Assembly: GCF_003586285.1 (NCBI RefSeq)
Contig: NZ_QUBR01000002.1
Coordinates: forward strand, 868,001-932,000
DNA length: 64,000 nucleotides
Direction of reading: 5' to 3'
Origin: Aeromicrobium endophyticum
GTDB taxonomy: Bacteria > Actinomycetota > Actinomycetes > Propionibacteriales > Nocardioidaceae
Shown here: one piece after another, positions 49,976 to 58,993 of the stretch
How positions within the stretch are numbered: the first letter of the stretch is position 1
Layout: each line of letters opens with the position of its first letter
The notes under the pieces: model-generated
Databases searched by the model: none
What the model was told of the DNA's origin: nothing
Seen by the model: the letters and a program-made list of their open reading frames with translations, nothing else
Program-made: the position numbers and the translations under genes

Positions 49976-51199
49976 TCAGTCGACGACGCCGTCGGCCGCG
50001 GGCTCGCCGGCGGCCGGCGCAGCAGCCGCCTGGAGAGCCGAGCCGGCCGTCCAGGTCGACCACGGGACGTTCCAGTCGGTCCAGCCGTTGCGGTCCTCCA
50101 GCGGCCGCGGGCTGTCGACGTACTCGACGACGTCACCACGGCGCGAGCGGTCGTAGAGCCACTTGGCATCAGCCGTGCTCATGCCGGTGCAACCGTGGCT
50201 GACGTTGGCGTGCCCCTGCGAGGCCACCGACCACGGCGCCGCGTGCAGGAACTCCCCCGAGTTGGTCAGTCGCATGGCCCAACGGACGTCGGAGATGTTG
50301 TAGTAGCCCGGGTCCTCCGAGTCGACACCCGTCGTGGCCGCGTCCATGTCGACCGACGAGAACTTCTCCATGATGATCTTGACGCCGGCACGCGTGCGAT
50401 GTCCGTCGTCGCCCGTGGTGACGGGGATCGTGCGCACCTTCTTGTCGTCGAGCGAGTAGGTCAGCTGGTGCTTGCCGACGTCGACGGTCGTCACGGCCTT
50501 CTGCCCGACCTGGAAGCTGATGTCCTGGTCCTGCTGGCCGTACACGCCGTCGCCCGCCGGCAGGCTGTTGAGCGACAGCTTCACGTTGACCTTGGTGTTG
50601 GCCGGCCAGTACGTCTCGGGGCGATAGTGCGCCTCGTTGTCGCTGAACCACGTCCACGAGCCGGTCGTGCCGTTGTCGGTGGTGACGGTCATGTGCTTCT
50701 CGAAGAGCTTGCGCTTGCGGACCGGCAGGTCGAAGGTGACGATGATCGGCATGCCGACGCCCACGGTCTCGCCCTGCAGCGGCGCGACGGCCGGGTAGGT
50801 CTGCTGCTCGAGCGTCAGCGACTGCGTCGTGAACGCACTGGTGACCGTCGCCTCCTTGCCGTCCTCACCGGTGCCCGTGGCCGTCAGACGATAGGACGTG
50901 CCGGGCTCGAGGCGGCTGGAGGCGCGCCATCCCGAGTCCGTGACCTTGCCAGGCACCTCGGTCGCGCCGTCGGCCGTCGAGAGCTTCGCCGACGAGACGG
51001 TGCCGTCCTCTGCCAGGACCTTGACCGTGGTGCTGACCTTGACGTCCTTGGCACCGTCGGCCACGTTGGGCGTCAGGCTCAACGAGTCGAGCGAGCTCTC
51101 GTCGGGAGACAGACGGTCCTTGGCGTCCTTGATCGAGCAGGACGACAGGGCGATCATCGCCGCGCACGCGAGTGCGACCGGCAGGCGGAGGTGCTTCAC
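49976..51199 (-). CDS. L,D-transpeptidase lipoprotein (YkuD, LdtMt2-like)
   Basis: Cross-links peptidoglycan through 3-3 bonds. The 407-aa protein has a lipobox (ALSSC, Cys-21), two Ig-like domains (about 35-240), and a YkuD domain with HANVSHGCTGMS, catalytic Cys near 336. The tail after WYKE-like residues is Ala/Pro-rich. The GTG at 51199 follows TAAACT by 6 nt. It sits between the qcr and cta genes, where M. tuberculosis has other genes, so it is an extra insertion in the respiratory cluster. Confidence 0.93.
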   Translation of the reverse strand: MKHLRLPVALACAAMIALSSCSIKDAKDRLSPDESSLDSLSLTPNVADGAKDVKVSTTVKVLAEDGTVSSAKLSTADGATEVPGKVTDSGWRASSRLEPGTSYRLTATGTGEDGKEATVTSAFTTQSLTLEQQTYPAVAPLQGETVGVGMPIIVTFDLPVRKRKLFEKHMTVTTDNGTTGSWTWFSDNEAHYRPETYWPANTKVNVKLSLNSLPAGDGVYGQQDQDISFQVGQKAVTTVDVGKHQLTYSLDDKKVRTIPVTTGDDGHRTRAGVKIIMEKFSSVDMDAATTGVDSEDPGYYNISDVRWAMRLTNSGEFLHAAPWSVASQGHANVSHGCTGMSTADAKWLYDRSRRGDVVEYVDSPRPLEDRNGWTDWNVPWSTWTAGSALQAAAAPAAGEPAADGVVD

Positions 51200-51200
51200 C

Positions 51201-51219
51201 CCGACAGTTTACGTGTCGG
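51201..51219 (-). promoter_or_regulatory. Promoter box and inverted repeat before the L,D-transpeptidase gene
   Basis: TAAACT (51206-51211, minus), 6 nt before the GTG at 51199, lies inside a perfect CCGACA-N7-TGTCGG inverted repeat. A regulator binding there would block the promoter. Confidence 0.45.
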
Positions 51220-51269
51220 TGCCCACCAACCCGAGCAGCGCGGACGTGACGAACGTCAGCCGTCGAGGA

Positions 51270-51665
51270 TCAGTGCGAGTGGATGCCGCGGTAGTACTCG
51301 AAGATCCAACCGCAGACCATGACGGCACCGATCGTGCAGCCGATGATGAACAGCCACCAGCCGATGACGACACCGAGAACGCACACGGCCAGGGCCGCGG
51401 CGCAGAACAGGGGCCACCAGCTGTAGGGCGGGAAGAAGCCCTGCTCGCCCGCTCCGTCGAGGATCTCGCCGTCCGACCTGTCCTCAGGACGATCGGGGAT
51501 CTGCTTGGCGACCACGCCGAGGTAGAAGCCCAGCAGGACGCACAGCAGCGTGGTCATGACCAGAGCGGTCGTGCCCGTCGGATCCTTGGTCAGGACCCAG
51601 TACACCGGCGCGATCAGGGCGAAGAAGATCCCGCACGACAAGATGGTCCATGTCTCGGCCTTCAT
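51270..51665 (-). CDS. ctaF: Cytochrome c oxidase subunit IV (CtaF)
   Basis: A 131-aa actinobacteria-specific oxidase subunit with four hydrophobic segments, MKAETWTILSCGIFFALIAPVYW at the start, GFFPPYSWWPLFCAAALAV in the middle, and WIFEYYRGIHSH at the end. It follows ctaD after 3 bp. Confidence 0.95.
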   Translation of the reverse strand: MKAETWTILSCGIFFALIAPVYWVLTKDPTGTTALVMTTLLCVLLGFYLGVVAKQIPDRPEDRSDGEILDGAGEQGFFPPYSWWPLFCAAALAVCVLGVVIGWWLFIIGCTIGAVMVCGWIFEYYRGIHSH

Positions 51666-51668
51666 GGA

Positions 51669-53465
51669 TCAGCGACCGTCCTTACCGTTGTTGTCGGGCT
51701 CAGTGTCGTACGACTCGGCCTGGACGCGGCCGTTGGCCTGCCCGTGCTTGCCGCTGACGTCGGGTGCGTCGGCGAAGATCGAGTCCTCGCCGGGGTTGTC
51801 GGCCAGCTCGAGTGCAGCGATCTCGGGGTGGTGCAGATCGAAGGCAGGGCTCTCGGAGCGGATGCGCGGCAGCGACGTGAAGTTGTGGCGCGGCGGAGGC
51901 GAGGAGGTCGCCCACTCGAGCGAGCGGCCCCAGCCCCACGGGTCGTCGAGCCCGACCAGGGGCCCCTTGCGCGACTTCCACACGTTGAAGAAGAACGGCA
52001 GCGTCGAAGCACCGAGCAGGAAGGCGCCGATCGAGGAGATCTCGTTGAGCGTCGTGAACCCGTCGCCCGGTCCGTAGTCGGCGTAGCGACGCGGGAAGCC
52101 CTCGACACCCAGCCAGTGCTGCACCAGGAAGGTCAGGTGGAAGCCGATGAACAGCAGCCAGAAGTGGATCTTGCCGAGCTTCTCGTCGAGCATGCGACCG
52201 GTGAGCTTGGGCCACCAGAAGTAGAAGCCCGCGAACATCGCGAACACCACGGTGCCGAACACCACGTAGTGGAAGTGCGCCACCACGAAGTAGCTGTCGG
52301 ACAGCTGGAAGTCGAGCGTCGGGGACGCCAGGATGACACCGGTCAGACCACCGAAGAGGAAGGTCGTGAGGAAGCCGAGGGCGAAGATCAGCGGGGTGTC
52401 GAAGGACAGGGATCCGCCCCACAACGTGCCGATCCAGTTGAAGAACTTCACGCCGGTGGGCACCGCGATCAAGAACGTCATGAAGGAGAAGAACGCCAGG
52501 TCGACCGAGCCGGTGACGAACATGTGGTGGGCCCACACCGCGACCGACAGGGCGGCGATCATCAGCGTGGCGCCGACCAGGCCGACGTAGCCGAAGATCG
52601 GCTTGCGGCTGAAGACCGGCAGGATCTCGGTGATGATGCCGAAGAACGGCAGCGCGATGATGTAGACCTCGGGGTGCCCGAAGAACCAGAACAGGTGCTG
52701 CCACAGGATCGGGCCGCCGTTGGCGGCGTCGAAGACGTGGGCGCCCAGTCGCCGGTCGGCCTCGAGCGAGAGAAGCGCCGCGGCGAAGATCGGGAACGCG
52801 ATCAGCACCAGCATGCTGGTGACGAGCGTGTTCCAGACGAAGATGGGCATGCGGAACATCGTCATGCCGGGCGCACGCATCGTGAAGATCGTGGTGATGA
52901 AGTTGACGCCACCGAGGATCGTGCCGAGCCCGGACATCCACAGGCCCATGACCCACAGGTCACCGCCGACTCCTGGCGAGTTGACCGCGTCGCTCAGCGG
53001 GGCGTACGCGAACCAGCCGAAGCTCGCCGCGCCACCGGGCACGAAGAAGCCCGAGACGACGATCGTGCTGCCGAACAGGTACAGCCAGTAGCTGAACATG
53101 TTGAGGCGCGGGAACGCCACGTCGGGCGCACCGATCTGCAACGGCATGATCGCGTTGCCGAACCCGAAGAACAGCGGCGTCGCGAACATCAGCAGCATGA
53201 TCGTGCCGTGCATCGTGAACAGCTGGTTGTAGGTCTCGTCGTCGACGAACTGCGTGCCCGGCTGGGCCAGCTCGGCGCGGATCATCAGGGCGAGGATGCC
53301 GCCGATGATGAAGAAGGCGAACGACGTGACCAGGTACATGTTGCCGATGACCTTGTGGTCGGTCGTCGTGAGCACCGTGACGACCTTCTGGCCGAGGGTC
53401 CGTTCCTTGACCCCGGCGCGCAGGGTCGTGGACCCGTCGTCGAATGCTGCTGTTGCGTCAGCCAT
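51669..53465 (-). CDS. ctaD: Cytochrome c oxidase subunit I
   Basis: Catalytic haem-copper subunit reducing oxygen and pumping protons. The 598-aa protein has about twelve helices, [15 protein letters not shown] (haem a ligand), [19 protein letters not shown] (CuB His and crosslinked Tyr) and [14 protein letters not shown] (haem ligands). The start codon shares one base with the ctaC stop (TGATG). M. tuberculosis keeps ctaD elsewhere; Streptomyces has the present order. Confidence 0.98.
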   Translation of the reverse strand: MADATAAFDDGSTTLRAGVKERTLGQKVVTVLTTTDHKVIGNMYLVTSFAFFIIGGILALMIRAELAQPGTQFVDDETYNQLFTMHGTIMLLMFATPLFFGFGNAIMPLQIGAPDVAFPRLNMFSYWLYLFGSTIVVSGFFVPGGAASFGWFAYAPLSDAVNSPGVGGDLWVMGLWMSGLGTILGGVNFITTIFTMRAPGMTMFRMPIFVWNTLVTSMLVLIAFPIFAAALLSLEADRRLGAHVFDAANGGPILWQHLFWFFGHPEVYIIALPFFGIITEILPVFSRKPIFGYVGLVGATLMIAALSVAVWAHHMFVTGSVDLAFFSFMTFLIAVPTGVKFFNWIGTLWGGSLSFDTPLIFALGFLTTFLFGGLTGVILASPTLDFQLSDSYFVVAHFHYVVFGTVVFAMFAGFYFWWPKLTGRMLDEKLGKIHFWLLFIGFHLTFLVQHWLGVEGFPRRYADYGPGDGFTTLNEISSIGAFLLGASTLPFFFNVWKSRKGPLVGLDDPWGWGRSLEWATSSPPPRHNFTSLPRIRSESPAFDLHHPEIAALELADNPGEDSIFADAPDVSGKHGQANGRVQAESYDTEPDNNGKDGR

Positions 53466-54331
53466 CAGCTCTTGCCTGTCCCGTCTCCCTGGACCTCAGC
53501 GACCTTGCCGCTCTTGTCTTCGCCCCTGAGACCGGCGATCTCATTGGCTTCCTTGGCGCCCTGGGGCGCTCCGACCTGATCGGCCTGCTTGAGCTCCTCG
53601 AGGTGCGAGTCGTACTCGGCGCGCGAGACCACGTGCACCTTGAAGATCATGCGGGAGTGGTAGAGCCCGCACAGCTCGGCGCAGCGTCCGGTGAAGACGC
53701 CCTCGCGCGTCGGCGACAGGTCGAAGGTGTTGACCTTGCCCGGCACGACGTCCATCTTGAAGTAGAACTCGGGGATCCAGAACGAGTGGATGACGTCGGG
53801 CGACTTGAGCTTGAAGCGCACCGACTCGCCCACCGGGAGCCACAGCTCGGCCGGCTCCTGCGGGGTGCCGACGTCGAAGACGTCCTCGCCCTGCGTGGCG
53901 TCCTCGTCGAGGTAGTTGAACGCCCACTGCCACTTGCTGCCCACGACCTCGACGGTGTGGTCGGGGTTGTCGACCCGCTCGAGCACGTTGTTCTGCGACG
54001 TGACCGTGTGGAAGAAGAACACCGCGACGATGATGACGGGCGCGAACGTGTAGAGCGCCTCGATCGGCAGGTTGTAGCGGATCTGCGCGGGGATCTCGTC
54101 GTCGCTGCGGCGGCGGTAGCGGATCATCGAGTAGACGATCAGGCCGAACACCAGCAGGAAGATCACCAGCACGGCGATCCATGCGCCGAGCCACAGCTCC
54201 CAGATGTCCTGGGTGCGATCGGTGCTGCCGACCGGCAGGGCGAGGCGTGCGAGATCCGAGTCGGCATCTGGTGCACAGCCGCTCAACACAACGGCGGCGA
54301 GGAGCACAACCGCCAATTTCATCCGACCCAC
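53465..54331 (-). CDS. ctaC: Cytochrome c oxidase subunit II
   Basis: CuA-bearing subunit that accepts electrons from QcrC. The 288-aa precursor has a lipoprotein signal (VVLSGC, Cys-19), two membrane helices, and the cupredoxin domain with [13 protein letters not shown] and [12 protein letters not shown] (CuA ligands). A charged, Lys/Glu-rich tail follows. GTG 54331 is preferred because AGAAAGG lies 6 nt upstream; ATG 54322 is the alternative. A partial match to the repeat arms, GTCATCACGTGAC, lies just upstream. Confidence 0.95.
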   Translation of the reverse strand: MGRMKLAVVLLAAVVLSGCAPDADSDLARLALPVGSTDRTQDIWELWLGAWIAVLVIFLLVFGLIVYSMIRYRRRSDDEIPAQIRYNLPIEALYTFAPVIIVAVFFFHTVTSQNNVLERVDNPDHTVEVVGSKWQWAFNYLDEDATQGEDVFDVGTPQEPAELWLPVGESVRFKLKSPDVIHSFWIPEFYFKMDVVPGKVNTFDLSPTREGVFTGRCAELCGLYHSRMIFKVHVVSRAEYDSHLEELKQADQVGAPQGAKEANEIAGLRGEDKSGKVAEVQGDGTGKS

Positions 54332-54405
54332 GGGGCGCCTTTCTGGACCATGATTGTCACGTGATGACACGACAGCACCTTACTTCAGTGGAACGTGCTG
54401 GGAGC

Positions 54406-54423
54406 GGTCAGGTCTGCCTGACC
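54406..54423 (-). terminator. Small hairpin after adoK
   Basis: ggtcagg-tctg-cctgacc, a 7-bp stem 25 bp beyond the adoK stop. Weak terminator, or an operator for the ctaC promoter lying in the same gap. Confidence 0.4.
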
Positions 54424-54447
54424 TGACACGCGTCGTCGCTCGGACGG

Positions 54448-55422
54448 TCACGCCAGCGACAGCGCGGCGTCGACCTCGGCGCGAGCATCGTCGCCGTACG
54501 CGGTGCCGAGGCGGTCGAGGAAGCCCGCACGATCGAGGACGTACTCCTGCGTGCCGGTGGTCTCGACCACGCTCGCGGCGATCGTGCAGCCGATCTGCGC
54601 CGACCGCTCGAAGCCGAGCCCGGCCGCGACACCGGCGAGGAAGCCTGCGCGGAAGCTGTCGCCGACGCCCGTGGGGTCGACCGCGACGACGCCCTGGATG
54701 GCCTTGACCTCGATGGGCTCTCCATCGGCGGGCAGCACCGTGACGCCGTCCTTGCCGCGGGTGATGACCTGCGTGCCGACGTGGGCACGGACGTCGTCGG
54801 CGCTCCATCCGGTCTTCTGCTGGATCAGCGAGGCCTCGTAGTCGTTGCTGAACAGATAGGTCGCACCGTCGATCAGGTCGCGGATCACGTCGCCCTCGGC
54901 CCACGCCAGCTGCTGCGACGGATCGGCGGCGAAGGCGATGCCGCGCTCGCGGCACGTGCGGGTGTGCCGCAGCATGCCCTCGGGGTCGTCGGGCCCGATC
55001 AGCACCAGGTCGTAGTCGGAGCCGACGGCGAGGAGGTCGATGTCGCGCGACTCGGACATGGCGCCGGCGTAGAAGGTGGCGAACTGGGCCAGCTGGGTGT
55101 CGGTGGTGCACACGAAGCGCGCGGTGTGGCGGGTGTCGGAGACCAGGACACCGCTGGTGTCGACGCCGGCGGCGTCGAGCCAGCCGCGGTACTCGGTCTC
55201 GAAGTCGCGACCGACCGCGCCGACCAGCAGGGGGCGGTGCCCCAGCTTGGCGAGCGCGAAGGCGATGTTGGCGCCGCACCCGCCGCGTCGGACGTCGAGG
55301 TCGTCGACCAGGAAGGACAGCGAGATCTTGTCGAGCTGGTCGGGCACCAGCGAGTCGACGAACTTGCCCGGGAAGGTCATGAGGTGGTCGGTCGCGATGG
55401 ATCCGGTGATGGCGAGATGCAC
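54448..55422 (-). CDS. adoK: Adenosine kinase (PfkB/ribokinase family)
   Basis: Phosphorylates adenosine to AMP for purine salvage. The 324-aa protein matches mycobacterial AdoK closely: ITGSIATDHLMTFPGKF at the start, SLSFLVDDLDVRRGGCGANIAFAL (substrate lid), AADPSQQLAWAEG, TYLFSNDYEA, and the catalytic VDPTGVGDSFRAGFL. The GTG at 55422 lies 6 nt after TATGGT (leaderless type). It sits between the cta genes and erpA, as Rv2202c does. Confidence 0.93.
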   Translation of the reverse strand: MHLAITGSIATDHLMTFPGKFVDSLVPDQLDKISLSFLVDDLDVRRGGCGANIAFALAKLGHRPLLVGAVGRDFETEYRGWLDAAGVDTSGVLVSDTRHTARFVCTTDTQLAQFATFYAGAMSESRDIDLLAVGSDYDLVLIGPDDPEGMLRHTRTCRERGIAFAADPSQQLAWAEGDVIRDLIDGATYLFSNDYEASLIQQKTGWSADDVRAHVGTQVITRGKDGVTVLPADGEPIEVKAIQGVVAVDPTGVGDSFRAGFLAGVAAGLGFERSAQIGCTIAASVVETTGTQEYVLDRAGFLDRLGTAYGDDARAEVDAALSLA

Positions 55423-55428
55423 CTACCC

Positions 55429-55434
55429 ACCATA
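55429..55434 (-). promoter_or_regulatory. -10 box for adoK
   Basis: TATGGT on the minus strand, 6 nt before the GTG at 55422. The erpA terminator starts only 1 bp upstream, so this promoter's -35 region lies inside that hairpin. Confidence 0.45.
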
Positions 55435-55435
55435 G

Positions 55436-55468
55436 ACAACGCCCCCCTGCTGTGCAGGAGGGCGTTGT
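55436..55468 (-). terminator. Terminator after erpA
   Basis: acaacgccc/gggcgttgt outer stem of 9 bp plus inner cctgc/gcagg, making one long hairpin in the 85-bp gap between erpA and adoK. Confidence 0.75.
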
Positions 55469-55507
55469 GTGAAGATCCTCGGGCCGGCGGGGCGCCAGCC
55501 GGGAGGA

Positions 55508-55885
55508 CTAGTGGAACGAGTCGCCGCAGGCGCAGGATCCGGTCGCGGCGGGGTTGTCGATCGTGAAGCCCTGCTTCTCGATGGTGTCGACGAAGTCGAT
55601 GGTCGCCCCTCCGAGGTACGGCAGGCTCATGCGGTCGACGACGACGTTGACGCCGCCGAAGCCGAACGTCTGGTCGCCGTCGAGCGAGCGCTCGTCGAAG
55701 AACAGCTGGTAGCGCAGGCCCGAGCAGCCGCCGGGCTGGACGGCGATGCGCAGGGCGAGGTCGTCGCGACCCTCTTGGGCCAGGAGGCTCGCAACCTTCT
55801 CGGCGGCGCCGTCGCTGAGGCTCACGCCGGACGCGACCTCCGCGGTCGGCTCGGCGGCGGTGGTCTGGTCGGTCTCGACTGTCAT
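55508..55885 (-). CDS. erpA: Iron-sulfur cluster insertion protein ErpA (A-type carrier)
   Basis: Delivers [Fe-S] clusters to target proteins. The 125-aa protein has an acidic N-terminal extension of about 20 residues and the HesB/IscA core with the three cluster Cys in GGCSGLRYQL and GSCACGDSF. CGGGAG lies 5 nt before the ATG at 55885; a longer frame upstream is not conserved. It serves perhaps the Rieske or other respiratory proteins encoded nearby (inference). Confidence 0.94.
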   Translation of the reverse strand: MTVETDQTTAAEPTAEVASGVSLSDGAAEKVASLLAQEGRDDLALRIAVQPGGCSGLRYQLFFDERSLDGDQTFGFGGVNVVVDRMSLPYLGGATIDFVDTIEKQGFTIDNPAATGSCACGDSFH

Positions 55886-55979
55886 GTGAACTCCCGAAGG
55901 TGTGGTCTGCGGACTCGTCACGAGGGACGCTTCTCGATCAACAACCAAGCGTGTGACGATTCCATTCCATCGTACGCCG

Positions 55980-57095
55980 TCAGCCCAGCGTCCGCGGCGA
56001 CCACGTCCGCGCCACGCGCTCGGCCAGATCGGCCAGGTGGCGTGCCGGATCACCCATGGACGCCTCGACCCCGACGCGCTCGGTCACCCCGTAGGCGGAC
56101 TCGACGCCCATGGCTCGCATCTCGCGCGAGCCCACCAGCACCTGCCCGGCCAGCACGATGCACGGACGCGCCGCCGATGCCGCCACGGCCGCGACTCCGT
56201 GGACGACCTTCCCGGCGCGTGACGAGAAGTCGTAGGTGCCCTCCCCCGTCACGACGAGATCGTGGGCGGCGGCGCTCGCGGTCAACCCGACCACGCCGGC
56301 GACCAGCTCGATGCCGGAGACGACGCTCCCCCCGAGCAGCATCAGCGCGAACCCCAGCCCGCCGGCGGCGCCGGCGCCGCGGGCATCGGCCGGACGGCGC
56401 TCGGCCGGTGACGGACCGCACGCCGCGACCACGAAGCGGTCGAGCCAGCCGTCGACCTCGATGATCTGCTCGTCGGTCAGGCCCTTCTGCGGCCCGAAGG
56501 TCTTGGTCGCACCGAACATGCCGAGCAGCGAGACGTCGACGTCGGCGGCGATCACCAGCTCGACGCCGTCGAGCCGAGCGGCGGCCGGTGAGAGGTCGAC
56601 GCTCGTGACGTCCGCCAGCCGTGCGGGTCCCGCGTCGAGCGGGACGTCGGACGTCGCCCCGAGTGCCGCGAGCATGCCCGCCCCGCCGTCGTTCGTGGCA
56701 CTGCCGCCGAGCCCGACGACGACACGGGTGGCGCCGCCGTCGACCGCGGCACCGATGGCCTGGCCCACGCCGTACGTGGAGGCGTTCAGAGGGTCACGAC
56801 GATCGACGAGGTGCAGCCCGCAGGCCTGCGCCGACTCGACGTACGCGGTGCCCTCGACGTGCAGCACCGTCATGGGCACCTGGGTGCCCAGCGGGCCGCG
56901 GACCGGGACGACGTCGAGGCGTCCGCCGGCCGCGGCGTGCACCACGTCGACGAAGCCCGGTCCCCCGTCGGCCATCGCCGCGGCGGTCAGGACGTCGTCG
57001 GGCGCGTGCCGGCGCCAGCCCTCGATGATCGCCCGGGCGGCCTCGGGTGCCGTCAGCGTGCCGCCGAACGAGTCCGGCGCGACCAGCACCCTCAC
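55980..57095 (-). CDS. Glycerate kinase
   Basis: Converts glycerate to phosphoglycerate. The 371-aa protein fits the GlxK/GarK family: VLVAPDSFGGTLTAPEAARAI, AMADGGPGFVDV, VVGLGGSATNDGGAGMLAALG, GATKTFGPQKGLTDEQI and VTGEGTYDFSSRAGKVV. The second Gly-rich stretch has ADGGPGF where most have ADGGEGT. It starts at GTG 13 bp after the aminotransferase gene and is probably in its operon. Rv2205c is at the equivalent place. Confidence 0.93.
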   Translation of the reverse strand: MRVLVAPDSFGGTLTAPEAARAIIEGWRRHAPDDVLTAAAMADGGPGFVDVVHAAAGGRLDVVPVRGPLGTQVPMTVLHVEGTAYVESAQACGLHLVDRRDPLNASTYGVGQAIGAAVDGGATRVVVGLGGSATNDGGAGMLAALGATSDVPLDAGPARLADVTSVDLSPAAARLDGVELVIAADVDVSLLGMFGATKTFGPQKGLTDEQIIEVDGWLDRFVVAACGPSPAERRPADARGAGAAGGLGFALMLLGGSVVSGIELVAGVVGLTASAAAHDLVVTGEGTYDFSSRAGKVVHGVAAVAASAARPCIVLAGQVLVGSREMRAMGVESAYGVTERVGVEASMGDPARHLADLAERVARTWSPRTLG

Positions 57096-57108
57096 GAGCG
57101 GTGCCGGT

Positions 57109-58380
57109 CTAGCCCGCGAGCGCGTGCTCGGCGGCCGCGATCAGCACGCTCGTGGCGAGCACGTCGATCGCGACGGCGAGCTCGTCGGGCGACGGGTACG
57201 ACGGCGCGATGCGGATGTTGCGGTCGCGGGGGTCGTCGCCGTAGGGGAAGGCCGCACCCGCCGGCGTCATCGCGACGCCCGCCTCACGGGTCAGCTCGAT
57301 GACCCGCGTGGCGGTGCCGTCGACGACGTCGAGGCTGACGAAGTAGCCGCCCTTGGGCTCGGTCCAGCTCGCGACCCCGTGAGGTGCGAGCCGCTCGTCC
57401 AGGATCGACACGACGGCCTCGAACTTCGGCGCCAGGATCGCGCGGTGGCGGTCCATCAGCGCGTGGACGCCGTCGACGTCCTTGAGGTGACGTGCGTGAC
57501 GCAGCTGGTTGACCTTGTCGGGGCCGATCGTCCGCTTGCCCAGGTGCGAGAGGTACCACGCGACGTTGTCGGGCGAGCTGCCCAGGAAGCACACGCCCGA
57601 CCCCGCGAAGGTGATCTTCGAGGTCGACGCGAAGACCACGGCGCGGTCGGGGTGGCCCGACGCGACGCACAGACCGAGGATGTCGGCGGTCTTGGTCTGC
57701 TCGTCGGTGAGGTGGTGGACGGCGTAGGCGTTGTCCCAGAAGATGCGGAAGTCGGGTGCCGCGGTCTCGAGCGCGGCGAGCTCGGCCGCGACGGCCTCGC
57801 TGACGACCGATCCGGTGGGGTTGCTGTACGTCGGGACGAGCCACATCCCCTTGACGGCCGGGTCCTTGACCGCCTCGCGGACGGCGTCGACGTCGGGACC
57901 GTCCTCGTTGAGCGGTACCGGGACCATCTCGATGCCGTACTCCTCGAGCAGGGCGAAGTGGCGGTCGTAGCCCGGCACGGGGCAGATGAACTTGACCGAC
58001 TCCTCGACGCCCCACGGCTGCTCGGAACCCGGGACCCCGTGGAACAGCGCGAAGACGAGGTTGTCGTGCATCATCGCCAGGCTGGCGTTGTCGCCGGCCA
58101 CGACCTGCTCGACGGGGACCTGCATGATCGGGGCGAAGATCTCGCGGATCTCGGTCAGGCCGGTGAGGCCGCCGTAGTTGCGCGTGTCGACGCCGCCGGC
58201 ATCGGCGAAGTCGTCGCCCGGCAGCGACAGCAGGTCGTTGGAGAGGTCGAGCTGCTCCGGCGACGGCTTGCCGCGGGTGAGGTCGAGCTTGAGGCCTCGG
58301 TCCTTCAGCGCGCGGTGCGCGGCCGTCTGCTCGTCGAGGAGGGTCTGGATCTGGTCACGGGACAGGTCGTCGAGGCTCAC
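57109..58380 (-). CDS. Aspartate aminotransferase-like PLP enzyme (fold type I)
   Basis: A 423-aa aminotransferase. Motifs: LDLTRGKPSPEQLDLS, NYGGLTGLTEIREIFA, WLVPTYSNPTGSV, IFWDNAYAVHHL (PLP Asp/Tyr), the PLP lysine in ASTSKITFAGSG near 255, and RNIRIAPSYPSPDEL with the substrate Arg. It matches the family of MocR-like aspartate aminotransferases (PF12897). Substrate: aspartate or a broad amino donor. The GTG at 58380 sits 6 nt after TAGGTT. Confidence 0.9.
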   Translation of the reverse strand: MSLDDLSRDQIQTLLDEQTAAHRALKDRGLKLDLTRGKPSPEQLDLSNDLLSLPGDDFADAGGVDTRNYGGLTGLTEIREIFAPIMQVPVEQVVAGDNASLAMMHDNLVFALFHGVPGSEQPWGVEESVKFICPVPGYDRHFALLEEYGIEMVPVPLNEDGPDVDAVREAVKDPAVKGMWLVPTYSNPTGSVVSEAVAAELAALETAAPDFRIFWDNAYAVHHLTDEQTKTADILGLCVASGHPDRAVVFASTSKITFAGSGVCFLGSSPDNVAWYLSHLGKRTIGPDKVNQLRHARHLKDVDGVHALMDRHRAILAPKFEAVVSILDERLAPHGVASWTEPKGGYFVSLDVVDGTATRVIELTREAGVAMTPAGAAFPYGDDPRDRNIRIAPSYPSPDELAVAIDVLATSVLIAAAEHALAG

Positions 58381-58386
58381 GGAGCC

Positions 58387-58392
58387 AACCTA
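58387..58392 (-). promoter_or_regulatory. -10 box for the aminotransferase gene
   Basis: TAGGTT on the minus strand, 6 nt before the GTG at 58380. Confidence 0.45.
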
Positions 58393-58423
58393 TCGTCCGG
58401 GACCTCTCGAAGCACCCAGGCTG

Positions 58424-58993
58424 TCAGGCCAGCCCCGGCGCGCCCCAGATCGCGAGCCACTTGGTCAGGTCGGGCTCGACCGGCACGTCGTCGGCGATGA
58501 CTCCGCGCACCTGCAGCTCGAGCGCGTTGTCGCGCCGTTCGCCGCCGTCGGGCGCGAACGGGTAGAAGGTGCCGCGCTTGTAGAGGTAGACCAGCCCGAA
58601 CGGCGTGCCGGCCGGCGTCGTGAAGACGAACGTCGAGCACAGCAGCGACGTGCCGAACCCCGCATCGGCCAGCGAGCTGTTGACGGCGTGCAGGTCGGTG
58701 GTCAGGCCCGACACGTCGGCATCGGTGCGGCTGACGGTGAGCCAGTGGAAGCCGAAGCGGTCGTCGCTGCGGGTGACGGTGGAGCCGGTGGACGACGTGA
58801 TGATCTTCTCGGCGTCGGCCATGACGGCGTCGTCCGCCTGCCCCTCGACGTCGCGGAAGCACACCGAGCCCGACCCCGTCGGCGTGAAGCCCTCGAGCTG
58901 CAGCGAGATGACCGCCTGCGGCACCGAGAACAGCACGTCGAGGTCGGCCTCCGGCGGCTTGGACCGTCCGAGGATCCCGTCGAGGAAGCCCAT
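58424..58993 (-). CDS. PspA-associated protein PspAB
   Basis: A 189-aa protein starting MGFLDGILGRSKPPEADLDVLFSV. It has an alpha/beta fold (TGSGSVCFRDVEGQADDAVMADAEKII ... LYKRGTFYPFAPDGGERRDN) and belongs to a family found next to PspA in actinobacteria. The role is unknown, presumably in membrane-stress handling with PspA and HtpX. Its start shares one base with the htpX stop (TGATG). Confidence 0.85.
   Translation of the reverse strand: MGFLDGILGRSKPPEADLDVLFSVPQAVISLQLEGFTPTGSGSVCFRDVEGQADDAVMADAEKIITSSTGSTVTRSDDRFGFHWLTVSRTDADVSGLTTDLHAVNSSLADAGFGTSLLCSTFVFTTPAGTPFGLVYLYKRGTFYPFAPDGGERRDNALELQVRGVIADDVPVEPDLTKWLAIWGAPGLA

Noticed and set aside
50898-53579. An 893-codon open frame on the plus strand
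   Set aside because: Antisense shadow of the L,D-transpeptidase, ctaF and ctaD; charged low-complexity product.
54340-54366. A sixth copy of the 42-bp element before ctaC
   Set aside because: Only GTCATCACGTGAC matches the arm sequence; the second arm and the length are missing.
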